In this document: piece by piece, positions 36,056 to 43,609 of the stretch
Layout: every line of letters starts with the position of its first letter
Position numbering within the stretch: the first letter of the stretch is position 1
Source of the DNA: an uncultured Clostridium sp.
GTDB taxonomy: Bacteria > Bacillota_I > Bacilli_A > Acholeplasmatales > Anaeroplasmataceae
Direction of reading: 5' to 3'
Assembly: GCA_946540005.1 (NCBI GenBank)
Contig: CAMNHY010000003.1
Coordinates: 1-64,000, forward strand
DNA: 64,000 nucleotides
The notes under the pieces: model-generated
Database searches by the model: none
The model's input: the letters and a program-made list of their open reading frames with translations, nothing else
What the model was told of the DNA's origin: nothing
Position numbers and translations under genes: made by a program

Positions 36056-36086
36056 ATATGACTCATTATTGGGTCATATTTATTTT
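36056..36086 (+). terminator. Intrinsic terminator
   Basis: ATATGACTC (36056-36064) pairs with GGGTCATAT (36071-36079), with one G-T pair and a T-rich tail. Confidence 0.7.
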
Positions 36087-36164
36087 GTGATTAATTTTCC
36101 TTAGAAATAATAAAAATATGTTATTATTTTAATATAAATTATTAGATTTTTGATTGGAGTATAT

Positions 36165-37541
36165 ATGGAAATTAAAGTAGAACAACCTCAATTTTTAGAT
36201 AAAAATTATAATATATTAGATTTTGGTGAGATTAATGAAAATGCAGAGATTAATCAAAAAACAATTCAATATGCAATAGATACAATTTCACAAATGGGTG
36301 GAGGACATTTAGTTTTAAATCCTGGAATTATTGAATGTGGACCTATTGAATTAAAATCAAATATTGATTTGGTAATACCTAGAAATTGCTATTTAAAATT
36401 TGTGAAGGATCATAAATTCTATAAACCTGAAATGTTTAATTATGAAGGAAAGAAAGCTATTCGTTGTAATTCACCAATTAAGATTTGGAATTGTGAAAAT
36501 GTAGCAATTACTGGTGATGGTATTATAGATGGATGTGGCTTTTATTGGAGACCTTGTAAAGATTGGAAGATTAATGTTAAGGAAAAAGAAGCAAGAGAAA
36601 AAATCTCTACTTTCTATGTGAAAACAAAAGAAAGTATGATATGGTATCCAACTGAGTCTTCATATCTTGGTTCATTAAAAGGTATAGATAATATTACACT
36701 TGAAGAAAGTGATCAATATTGGGATTTATTTAGACCAGTATTGATTTCAATATATAAATCAAATAAAGTGTTATTAAAAGATATTACATCATCTAATTCT
36801 CCAGCGTGGAATATTCATCCATTATTTTCAACAAATTTAACTTTTGATTCAATTAAAGTTAAAAATGAATATAGTGCTCAAAATGGTGATGGTATTGACA
36901 TTGAATCTTGTAAGAATGTTTTAGTATTTAATTCTGTCTTTGAAGTTGGTGATGATGGAATTTGTATTAAGAGTGGTAAAAATAGAGAAGCTAGACTTAT
37001 AAAAGGTCCAAGTGAAAATATATACATTCATGATAATTTAGTTTATCACGCTCATGGAGGTATTGTTATTGGTAGTGAAATGAGTAGAGGTGTAAAGAAT
37101 GTATTTGTATCTAATAATTCATTCATAGGAACAGATGTTGGTATTAGATTTAAGTCAGCTATTGGTCGTGGTGGAGTTGTAGAAGACATTCATCTAGACA
37201 ATATTTATATGTCTGATATTAAAGAAGAAGCTATTATATTTGATTTAGGTTATTCTTTATATAAGATGGACCATGAAAATAGTGATGATGTAGAAGCTAT
37301 TGATAATGATGATATTCCATATTTCCAAAATATCACAATGTCTAATATGGTATCAAATGGAAGTAAGGTATTTTTAAAGATTAGAGGAATTAATCCTCTT
37401 ACTGTTAAAAATATACATATAGAAAATGTATCATTCAAATCTAAAGAATTCTTAGATTTGAATAATTGTTCGAATGTTAGATTAAAAAATGTATATAATA
37501 ATGAAGATATATTAATTGAGGATAATATTTATAATAAATAA
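36165..37541 (+). CDS. Glycoside hydrolase family 28 (polygalacturonase-like), cytosolic
   Basis: The product is about 458 residues with a right-handed beta-helix. The GH28 catalytic set is complete: Asp242 in NGDG, Asp263-Asp264 in GDDG, His297 in AHGG, and Arg328/Lys330 in RFK. These hydrolyse alpha-1,4 links of galacturonan or rhamnogalacturonan. There is no signal peptide, so it should work on fragments brought into the cell. TTGGAG precedes ATG 36165; the longer frame from 36150 lacks a ribosome site. No sugar transporter lies nearby. Substrate is not resolved. Confidence 0.88.
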   Translation: MEIKVEQPQFLDKNYNILDFGEINENAEINQKTIQYAIDTISQMGGGHLVLNPGIIECGPIELKSNIDLVIPRNCYLKFVKDHKFYKPEMFNYEGKKAIRCNSPIKIWNCENVAITGDGIIDGCGFYWRPCKDWKINVKEKEAREKISTFYVKTKESMIWYPTESSYLGSLKGIDNITLEESDQYWDLFRPVLISIYKSNKVLLKDITSSNSPAWNIHPLFSTNLTFDSIKVKNEYSAQNGDGIDIESCKNVLVFNSVFEVGDDGICIKSGKNREARLIKGPSENIYIHDNLVYHAHGGIVIGSEMSRGVKNVFVSNNSFIGTDVGIRFKSAIGRGGVVEDIHLDNIYMSDIKEEAIIFDLGYSLYKMDHENSDDVEAIDNDDIPYFQNITMSNMVSNGSKVFLKIRGINPLTVKNIHIENVSFKSKEFLDLNNCSNVRLKNVYNNEDILIEDNIYNK

Positions 37542-37629
37542 AATAATTTATTGAAATTATTATATATGTATTATAAAATATTATTAGGGTAATTTTTTCG
37601 GGGATAAATATATTTTTAAAGGTGTAATT

Positions 37630-37959
37630 ATGTTGAATGATAACAATGAAGAGAAAGAAATTTTAGAACAAATTAATGATACTACAAAGGATAATATGGA
37701 TTATTATTTCACACGTGATCCTCAATTTATTACTTCATTAATTTGGCAAATTTTAGCTTTCTTTATTAATCCACTTCTTGGAACTGCAGGACTAGTATTT
37801 TTATTTATGGGACACCACAGTTTTATGAATAAAGATTTAAAAAAATCTTTAGATTATTATGATTTTGGAAAGCGTTTCTCATTATATGGCATATATGTTA
37901 CTTTAGGACTTTTAGTCTTATTACTTGTAATTATAATTATTAGATTATCAGTTGCATAA
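37630..37959 (+). CDS. Small membrane protein of unknown function
   Basis: The product has 109 residues. It has an acidic N-terminus (1-30), a first membrane segment (about 38-60), a loop with DLKKSLDYYDFGKRF, and a second membrane segment (about 82-105). The layout of two segments joined by a short loop recalls CD225/dispanin-like proteins, but I see no firm match. It has a good ribosome site (AAAGGTG) and its own terminator, so it is a real gene. Confidence 0.7.
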   Translation: MLNDNNEEKEILEQINDTTKDNMDYYFTRDPQFITSLIWQILAFFINPLLGTAGLVFLFMGHHSFMNKDLKKSLDYYDFGKRFSLYGIYVTLGLLVLLLVIIIIRLSVA

Positions 37960-37964
37960 AAATT

Positions 37965-37995
37965 AGCTCTTAAGATTTTTTTCTTAAGAGCTTTT
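37965..37995 (+). terminator. Intrinsic terminator
   Basis: AGCTCTTAAGA (37965-37975) pairs with TCTTAAGAGCT (37982-37992), followed by T. Confidence 0.85.
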
Positions 37996-38038
37996 AACTT
38001 TAAATTTGTTAAAATATATATAGTGGAGGAAAAAGAAA

Positions 38039-38848
38039 ATGAATTGTGTTGTAATTACAGGTTCAGCTAGAGGATTTGGCTTTGAACAGGCAAAAAAATT
38101 TAAAGAGTTAGGATATAATGTTGTAATAAGTGATGTCAATGAAACAAATTTAAGTAAGGCTTTAGATATTTTAAATAATATTAATAAAGATAATACTAAA
38201 GCTATTATGGTTAAATGTGATGTAACTAATATCTTAGATTTAGAAAATTTATATGAAACAGCCTCAAATACATTTGGTGCTGTTGATATTTGGGTTAATA
38301 ATGCAGGAGTTAATTCACCTGATAAACCAGTATATCTTTTAAATGATAAAGAAATTAGTTTTATAGTAGATGTAGACTTAAAGGGTACAATTTATGGTTC
38401 TAATGTAGCATTTAAACACATGCTTGAACAAGGTTTTGGTAAAATTTATAATGTTGAAGGATACGGCTCTAATGATGCGATGATGTTAGGTTTAACAATG
38501 TATGGAACAGCTAAAAGAGCAGTAACGTATTTTACTAGATCACTTGCAAAAGAATCTAAAATTTTAAGCAATAATAAAATAAAAGTTTGCCGTTTAGCAC
38601 CAGGTATTATGATTACTGATTTTATAACTCATGCAAATCTAGACAAAACAGAAATTAAGCTTAGTGAAAAAACTAAAAAAGTATATAACATTTTAGGAGA
38701 TTATCCAAAGACTATAGTTGATTATGTTGTACCTAGAATGATTAAGAATAATAAAAATGATAAACAAATTTTATGGTTAACAAATAGAAAAGCTTTCTTT
38801 AGATTCTTAACTGCAGGATTTAAAAAAAGAGATTTCTTTAAACAATAA
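38039..38848 (+). CDS. Short-chain dehydrogenase/reductase
   Basis: The product has 269 residues. The NAD(P) motif is TGSARGFG (8-15), NNAG follows, and the catalytic Tyr and Lys are in YGTAK. Classical SDR enzymes oxidise or reduce hydroxyls; the substrate is unknown. GGAGG precedes ATG. It stands alone between terminators. Confidence 0.88.
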   Translation: MNCVVITGSARGFGFEQAKKFKELGYNVVISDVNETNLSKALDILNNINKDNTKAIMVKCDVTNILDLENLYETASNTFGAVDIWVNNAGVNSPDKPVYLLNDKEISFIVDVDLKGTIYGSNVAFKHMLEQGFGKIYNVEGYGSNDAMMLGLTMYGTAKRAVTYFTRSLAKESKILSNNKIKVCRLAPGIMITDFITHANLDKTEIKLSEKTKKVYNILGDYPKTIVDYVVPRMIKNNKNDKQILWLTNRKAFFRFLTAGFKKRDFFKQ

Positions 38849-38857
38849 AAGCTTATA

Positions 38858-38890
38858 ATCGAATGTTTTCTAAGACATTCGATTTTTTTT
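38858..38890 (+). terminator. Intrinsic terminator
   Basis: ATCGAATGT (38858-38866) pairs with ACATTCGAT (38875-38883), followed by T. Confidence 0.88.
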
Positions 38891-38901
38891 AAATATAAAT
38901 A

Positions 38902-38930
38902 TTCACAAAAAGGAATAGTTGTGGTATTAT
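38902..38930 (+). promoter_or_regulatory. Promoter of the HIT gene
   Basis: TTCACA (38902-38907), 17 bases, TATTAT (38925-38930) with an extended TG. Confidence 0.65.
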
Positions 38931-38943
38931 AGTTATGGCTAAA

Positions 38944-39015
38944 TCGTATATTTCAAAAAAATTTAATAGAACTAATAATTTTTAATTACAATTACAAAAT
39001 ATATACGACTTTTTT
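38944..39015 (+). promoter_or_regulatory. Leader with attenuator-like long-range stem before the HIT gene
   Basis: TCGTATAT (38944-38951) can pair with ATATACGA (39001-39008), which is followed by C and six T. It lies in the 110-base untranslated leader. The 49-base loop makes it weak as a plain terminator, so control by a factor or alternative folding is possible. Otherwise I see nothing in this stretch. Confidence 0.3.
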
Positions 39016-39047
39016 ATTAATTAATTTTTTTGTTGGAGGTAATAAAA

Positions 39048-39494
39048 ATGGCTGAAAAAGATATTAATTGTGCATATTGCATGAAGGATGAAAATCCATC
39101 ACTTTATCAAAAGTTTGGATATTTCGCATTTGAGACAAAAACATCAAATGTTTATATTTTTAAGGAGCAATCTCACCCAGGTAGAGCTATTGTTGCATAT
39201 AAAGAACATGTTTCTGAAATGATTGAATTAACTGATGAAGAACGTAATGCATTCTTTAAGGATGTTAATGATGTTGCAAAAGCTATACATAAGGCTTTCA
39301 ACCCTAATAAATTAAATTATGGTGCATACGGTGATACAGGACATCATTTACATGTACATTTATGTCCTAAATATAAGGATCAATATGAGTGGGGTGGAGT
39401 ATTTGAAATGAATCCTCACAAGTGTGAACTTAGTGATGAAGAATGTGCTAAATTAGCTGAAAAGCTTTTAAATGCTTATAACTCAGTTAAGTAA
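39048..39494 (+). CDS. HIT-family nucleotide hydrolase/transferase
   Basis: The product is about 148 residues. The histidine triad is HHLHVHLCP near 102-110. CAYC near the N-terminus with later His and Cys may bind zinc, as in Hint-type proteins. Members cleave nucleoside phosphoramidates or dinucleotides. GGAGGT lies seven bases before ATG 39048. Confidence 0.9.
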   Translation: MAEKDINCAYCMKDENPSLYQKFGYFAFETKTSNVYIFKEQSHPGRAIVAYKEHVSEMIELTDEERNAFFKDVNDVAKAIHKAFNPNKLNYGAYGDTGHHLHVHLCPKYKDQYEWGGVFEMNPHKCELSDEECAKLAEKLLNAYNSVK

Positions 39495-39569
39495 TCTAGT
39501 ATTTTACAACATTAATTATTTTTTAATGTTATAATTAAATAAAGATTTGTTTTTAATAGAAGTATGACG

Positions 39570-39608
39570 AAAGGAGGAGTTTTAGACAAAAAGTCTAAAA
39601 CAAAATTA
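39570..39608 (+). promoter_or_regulatory. Ribosome site bridged to the start codon by a hairpin
   Basis: AAAGGAGG (39570-39577) is followed by TTTTAGAC-AAAAA-GTCTAAAA (39580-39600), then ATG at 39609. The 31-base distance becomes about 10 if the 8-bp hairpin folds. Since the start chosen here matches the conserved RNase J beginning, the hairpin may set or regulate translation. Confidence 0.5.
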
Positions 39609-41564
39609 ATGAGTAAAATAAATTTTATTTCTCTTGGTGGATGCCAAGAAAATGGTAAAAATTTGTATGTTGTAGAAGTTGATTCTTTACTTTTTGTTCT
39701 TGATTGTGGAATCAAATATCCTACAAGTGAATTATATGGCGTAGATTATATAAGAGCGGATATGACTTATCTTGAATCTAGAAAAGATCAAATTTATGGA
39801 TTATTTTTAACTCATGGCCATGAAGATTCTATGGGAGCTGTTTGCCAATTCGTTAAATCATTCCCAAAGACTAGAATCATTGGTTCAGCTTTCACAATGG
39901 CTTTAGTAGAAGATTTATTAAAGAGTAAAAATACTCCTTATAATCCAAAGAATTTAATTGTTATTTCTAATAAAGTTTATAAAGTTGGTGAATCTGGATT
40001 AACAATTTCATTCTTTAATACTGCTCATAATATTCCAGATAGTTATGGTATTATCATTCATACTAAAGATGGTAATATTGTATATACATCTAATTTTACA
40101 TTTGACCCAAATCAACACCAAGCTGATTATTTATCAATGTTTTCAGCTTTAGTTAAAGCTTCAAGTGGCGGAGTTTTAGCTTTATTAACTGAATCTTTAG
40201 GTGCATTATCAGAAGGTTCACGTGGAACTATTTTTGAATTTAGACAAAGAATTGAAAATATTTTTGTTACCGCAAAAGGTAGACTTATTTTCTCACTTTT
40301 CTCATCTGATTTACAAAGAGTTCAACAAATCATCAATATTGCATATTCATTTAATAGAAATATTGCTATCCTTGGTAGAAAAACTCAAAGAATCATTGAT
40401 TTAGGTATCAAGATGGGTTATTTAAAAGTTCCTGAGGAAAGATTAGTAAATTTAAGGTTTATTGATGATAAGAATCAAAATGATGATCCAAATCTAGTAG
40501 TAATTGTAACAGGTGAACGTCATGAACCATATTATATGTTACAAAGAATGGCTCGTCACGTAGATAGATTAATTAATATTAATGAAAGAGATAATATCAT
40601 TGTATTAACTAATCCATATCCTGGAACTGAAAAAATGGCTGCAAGAACTCTTGACATGATTTATAAGGTTTGTACAAATGTTACTACATTTACAAATGAC
40701 TTATTACCTGAAAGCCATGCTGACAGAGAAGAGATTAAATTATTAATTAATATTTTAAAACCTAAATATATTTTCCCTGTAATTGGTGAATATAGACATC
40801 AATATGCGGTTATTCAAATTGCAAATTGTGTTGGATTTGATGTTAAGAATAATTTAATTATTCCTGATAATGGTGATATTTATAATTTCACAGATGGACA
40901 ATATTGTGGTATTGTAGGACAAGCTCCTGTTGGTGAAATTATGAATGATGGTGATGCAGTAGGTGAAGTAGGAGAAGTTGTTATGAGAGATAGAGAACTT
41001 CTTGGAGAAGATGGTGTTATTTTATTATCAGTTAACATCAATCCTCGTACAAAGAAGATTATCACTCCATTACAAATAGTATCTAAGGGTTTTGCATATT
41101 TATCTGAACATCCTGAATTTGAAGAAAAAATTGTTGATGAATTCCAAAATGTTGCGGATAAATATTTATCTCAACCTCGTATTGATTGGGCTGAATTTAA
41201 ATCTGATATTAGAAATGCTGAATCTAGATTGATTTATAAAGCTGCAGATGCAAATCCAATCATTATTCCTGTATTAATTTCAACTGACCCAGCTCATCTA
41301 TTAGTACCTAAGATTGATATGTCTGATACAAAGAAAGGTATTAAGAAGGCTGCAAAAGAGGCAAAAGAAAAAAATAGTGCTACAAAAGCTAATGATAAAA
41401 AAGTTGTTTCAGAAAAGAAATCTGAAACAACAAAGCCTAAAAAGACTTTAAAGCCTAAAACAGTAAAAAAACCAACTAAAACTGATTCAAAAGAAAAAAC
41501 TGTAAAAAAAGTAGTTAGAAAAAAACCGGTTAAGAAGGTTGAAAATAATACTACTAATGAATAA
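39609..41564 (+). CDS. rnjB: RNase J2-like protein with lost metal ligands and a lysine-rich tail
   Basis: The product is about 651 residues. The metallo-beta-lactamase/beta-CASP fold is kept throughout (SKINFISLGGCQENG start, beta-CASP middle, C-terminal domain). Against RNase J1 of the same genome several ligands differ: HGHEDH becomes HGHEDS (69-74), the bridging Asp in HTGDF becomes Asn162 in YTSNF, and HGEYR becomes IGEYR. Nuclease activity is therefore doubtful. It may be a structural partner of J1, as J2 is in Bacillus. The last 80 residues are Lys/Thr/Pro-rich and likely unstructured, perhaps RNA- or ribosome-binding. An earlier ATG at 39564 is possible. Confidence 0.85.
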   Translation: MSKINFISLGGCQENGKNLYVVEVDSLLFVLDCGIKYPTSELYGVDYIRADMTYLESRKDQIYGLFLTHGHEDSMGAVCQFVKSFPKTRIIGSAFTMALVEDLLKSKNTPYNPKNLIVISNKVYKVGESGLTISFFNTAHNIPDSYGIIIHTKDGNIVYTSNFTFDPNQHQADYLSMFSALVKASSGGVLALLTESLGALSEGSRGTIFEFRQRIENIFVTAKGRLIFSLFSSDLQRVQQIINIAYSFNRNIAILGRKTQRIIDLGIKMGYLKVPEERLVNLRFIDDKNQNDDPNLVVIVTGERHEPYYMLQRMARHVDRLININERDNIIVLTNPYPGTEKMAARTLDMIYKVCTNVTTFTNDLLPESHADREEIKLLINILKPKYIFPVIGEYRHQYAVIQIANCVGFDVKNNLIIPDNGDIYNFTDGQYCGIVGQAPVGEIMNDGDAVGEVGEVVMRDRELLGEDGVILLSVNINPRTKKIITPLQIVSKGFAYLSEHPEFEEKIVDEFQNVADKYLSQPRIDWAEFKSDIRNAESRLIYKAADANPIIIPVLISTDPAHLLVPKIDMSDTKKGIKKAAKEAKEKNSATKANDKKVVSEKKSETTKPKKTLKPKTVKKPTKTDSKEKTVKKVVRKKPVKKVENNTTNE

Positions 41565-41571
41565 ATTTTTT

Positions 41572-41600
41572 AAACACCTGAATTATTTCAGGTGTTTTTT
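41572..41600 (+). terminator. Intrinsic terminator
   Basis: AAACACCTGAA (41572-41582) pairs with TTCAGGTGTTT (41587-41597), with T to 41600. It ends only 13 bases before the next start codon. Confidence 0.85.
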
Positions 41601-41613
41601 GAATGGTGAATTT

Positions 41614-42132
41614 ATGAAAGATTTAGATATTATTTTAACAAGAGAATCTCAAAGAGAATATGAAAATACAAAAATAAAAAAAGAAGACATAAATCTTTTA
41701 ATGCAATGTGCTATGTCAGGACCTAGTTGTCTTAATTTAAGAGATTACGCATTTATAATTGTTGATGATAAAAATAAGTTAAATGAATTAAGTGATTTAA
41801 TTGGACCATCTGCCAAACCTTTAAAAAATGCTTCGTTAGCTATTGTTGTATTAATGGATGAATCAAGGGCTTATGAAAAAGCTAAGGATTATCGAATAAT
41901 AGATTCAACAATAGCTGCGCAAAACATTATGCTTGCTGCAAATGCTTTAAATATAGGTTCAGTAATGCTTGGAATATATCCTCAAATGGATAGAGTTAAT
42001 AAATTAAATGAATATTTCAATTTACCAAACTATATTTCAACTAATTCTATTATTTCTTTAGGCTATAAAAAGAATAAAACAAATGGCAAAAATCATTATG
42101 AGGAAGATAGAATTCATTATAATAAGTGGTAA
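41614..42132 (+). CDS. Nitroreductase-family flavoprotein
   Basis: The product is about 172 residues. It has the FMN-binding TRESQREYENTKI start, CAMSGPSCLNLRDYAF, and the later IAAQNIMLAANALNIGSVMLG. The fold usually works as a dimer with FMN and reduces nitro compounds, quinones or enones. The longer frame from 41539 runs through the terminator and is not real. GGTGAA precedes ATG 41614. As no promoter fits between terminator and start, it probably depends on read-through from rnjB. Confidence 0.85.
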   Translation: MKDLDIILTRESQREYENTKIKKEDINLLMQCAMSGPSCLNLRDYAFIIVDDKNKLNELSDLIGPSAKPLKNASLAIVVLMDESRAYEKAKDYRIIDSTIAAQNIMLAANALNIGSVMLGIYPQMDRVNKLNEYFNLPNYISTNSIISLGYKKNKTNGKNHYEEDRIHYNKW

Positions 42133-42136
42133 ATAA

Positions 42137-42187
42137 AATAACCCCGTAAGATTATATTTTTTAATAATACTTATGGGGTTATTTTTT
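42137..42187. terminator. Bidirectional terminator between nitroreductase and rarA
   Basis: AATAACCCC (42137-42145) pairs with GGGGTTATT (42175-42183), with TAAG/CTTA adding inner pairs and T on the right side. It overlaps the rarA stop region. Confidence 0.8.
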
Positions 42188-43405
42188 TAATACTTTATTT
42201 GCAAACTCATAATATTCTTTAATAGCTCTTTCATATTTACCAGTTTCTTTAGGTGTATAGTATTTATGAGTTCTTAAATTCTTTGGCATATATTCTTGAT
42301 AAATTATATCGTTAGGGAAATCATGAGGATATTTATATAATTTAGAATTACCTTTAATCTCTCTATTTAAAATATTGCTTGGAATATCAAATTCAGCTAA
42401 ATTTTCAATATCTGCTAAAGCTTTATCTATTGCAGCTTCACAAGAATTTGATTTTGGCGATAGTGCTAAAATTATTGTAGCACTTGCAAGTGGAATTCTA
42501 GCTTCAGGTAATCCTGTCATTTTTGCGGTTTGACAAGCACTATAAACATAAGATGCTACCTGAGGATTAGCCATACCTATATCTTCATATGCAATAATGG
42601 ATAATCTTCTTATTATTATATCTAAATCTTCTAATTTTATTAATTTAGCTAAATATAATAATGCGGCATCTACATCTGAACCTCGAATTGATTTTTGAAG
42701 TGCAGATAATAAATCATAATAATTTAATGATTTACTATCTAATCTTAAAGCTTTCATGCCTGTTACTTTTTCACATTCATCTAAGCTTATTTCGCCTTTT
42801 AATACACTTAAACTTTCAAGCATATTTAAAGCTGTTCTTATTTCTCCGCCTGATTTTGTAGCTATAAATTTTAATATTTCATCTTTTATTATTACATCTT
42901 TAAATAATGAATTATTAACTGAAGTCTTTTTTAATAAATTAAAGATATCATTTTCTTCAATTGTTTTCATTTTATAAATATGACATCTAGATCTTATAGC
43001 TGGATTTATTGAAATATAAGGATTTTCAGTTGTTAAACCTATTATAGTAATAGAACCATTTTCAACAAATGGTAATAAAAAATCTTGAGTATCTTTTTTC
43101 ATTCTATGAATTTCATCAATTATTACAATGGCTCTATTATAAAATTTAACAGAATTAGCAATATCTTTTAGAACCTGTTTACTATCAGAAGAAGCATTAA
43201 AAGAAAAACTTTCCATAGAATATTTTTCTTTTATAATTCTTGCAATAGTAGTTTTACCTGTACCTGGAGGACCAAATAAAATAAATGACATTAATTTATT
43301 TTGATCTACCATTTTTCTAATTATTCCATCTTTACCCACTAAATCATCTTGCCCGATAATGTCATCAAATGATTTAGGTCTTAATTGATATGCAAGTGGT
43401 TCCAT
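42179..43405 (-). CDS. rarA: Replication-associated recombination protein RarA (MgsA)
   Basis: The product is about 408 residues. The AAA+ ATPase shows ILFGPPGTGKTTIAR (Walker A) and IIDEIHRM (Walker B). RPKSFDDIIGQDDLVG at the start and the C-terminal MgsA region (YEDIGMANPQ, EYMPKNLR) are diagnostic. It acts at stalled forks and single-stranded DNA gaps. I use ATG 43405 with GAGGTG before it; the frame continues upstream to 43522 but a promoter lies there. Confidence 0.94.
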   Translation of the reverse strand: MEPLAYQLRPKSFDDIIGQDDLVGKDGIIRKMVDQNKLMSFILFGPPGTGKTTIARIIKEKYSMESFSFNASSDSKQVLKDIANSVKFYNRAIVIIDEIHRMKKDTQDFLLPFVENGSITIIGLTTENPYISINPAIRSRCHIYKMKTIEENDIFNLLKKTSVNNSLFKDVIIKDEILKFIATKSGGEIRTALNMLESLSVLKGEISLDECEKVTGMKALRLDSKSLNYYDLLSALQKSIRGSDVDAALLYLAKLIKLEDLDIIIRRLSIIAYEDIGMANPQVASYVYSACQTAKMTGLPEARIPLASATIILALSPKSNSCEAAIDKALADIENLAEFDIPSNILNREIKGNSKLYKYPHDFPNDIIYQEYMPKNLRTHKYYTPKETGKYERAIKEYYEFANKVLKK

Positions 43406-43425
43406 AAAAATCACCTCTAAATTCA

Positions 43426-43434
43426 TTATACCAA
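43426..43434 (-). promoter_or_regulatory. Extended -10 promoter of rarA
   Basis: Minus strand TGGTATAAT at 43434-43426. It rules out the upstream part of the open frame. Confidence 0.6.
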
Positions 43435-43575
43435 AAAATAATAAATTATATCGAAATTTAGGTAAAAAAAGCACAAATAAAAGTTTATTTTTTAATAAAA
43501 TTACAATCTGAAATGAAAACAACTTTCACGCCTTTCTTTGTGCTAATTTTTCCTTTTTTAATAATTTATTAAGCT

Positions 43576-43594
43576 TATAATGAAAACGATATCA
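43576..43594 (+). promoter_or_regulatory. Pectate lyase promoter -10 with overlapping cre site
   Basis: TATAAT at 43576-43581 is overlapped by TGAAAACGATATCA (43581-43594), which matches the CcpA cre consensus TGWNANCGNTNWCA at every defined position. Placement at the transcription start suggests repression by CcpA when preferred sugars are present. Confidence 0.7.
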
Positions 43595-43609
43595 AAAAGG
43601 AGAAATATT

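Noticed and set aside
37630-37959. Barstar-like inhibitor candidate for the barnase-like proteins
   Set aside because: It has the right size but is a two-segment membrane protein, and it is 34 kb away.
38935-38985. 16-codon leader peptide ORF before the HIT gene
   Set aside because: Its ATG lies at or before the predicted transcription start and it has no ribosome site.
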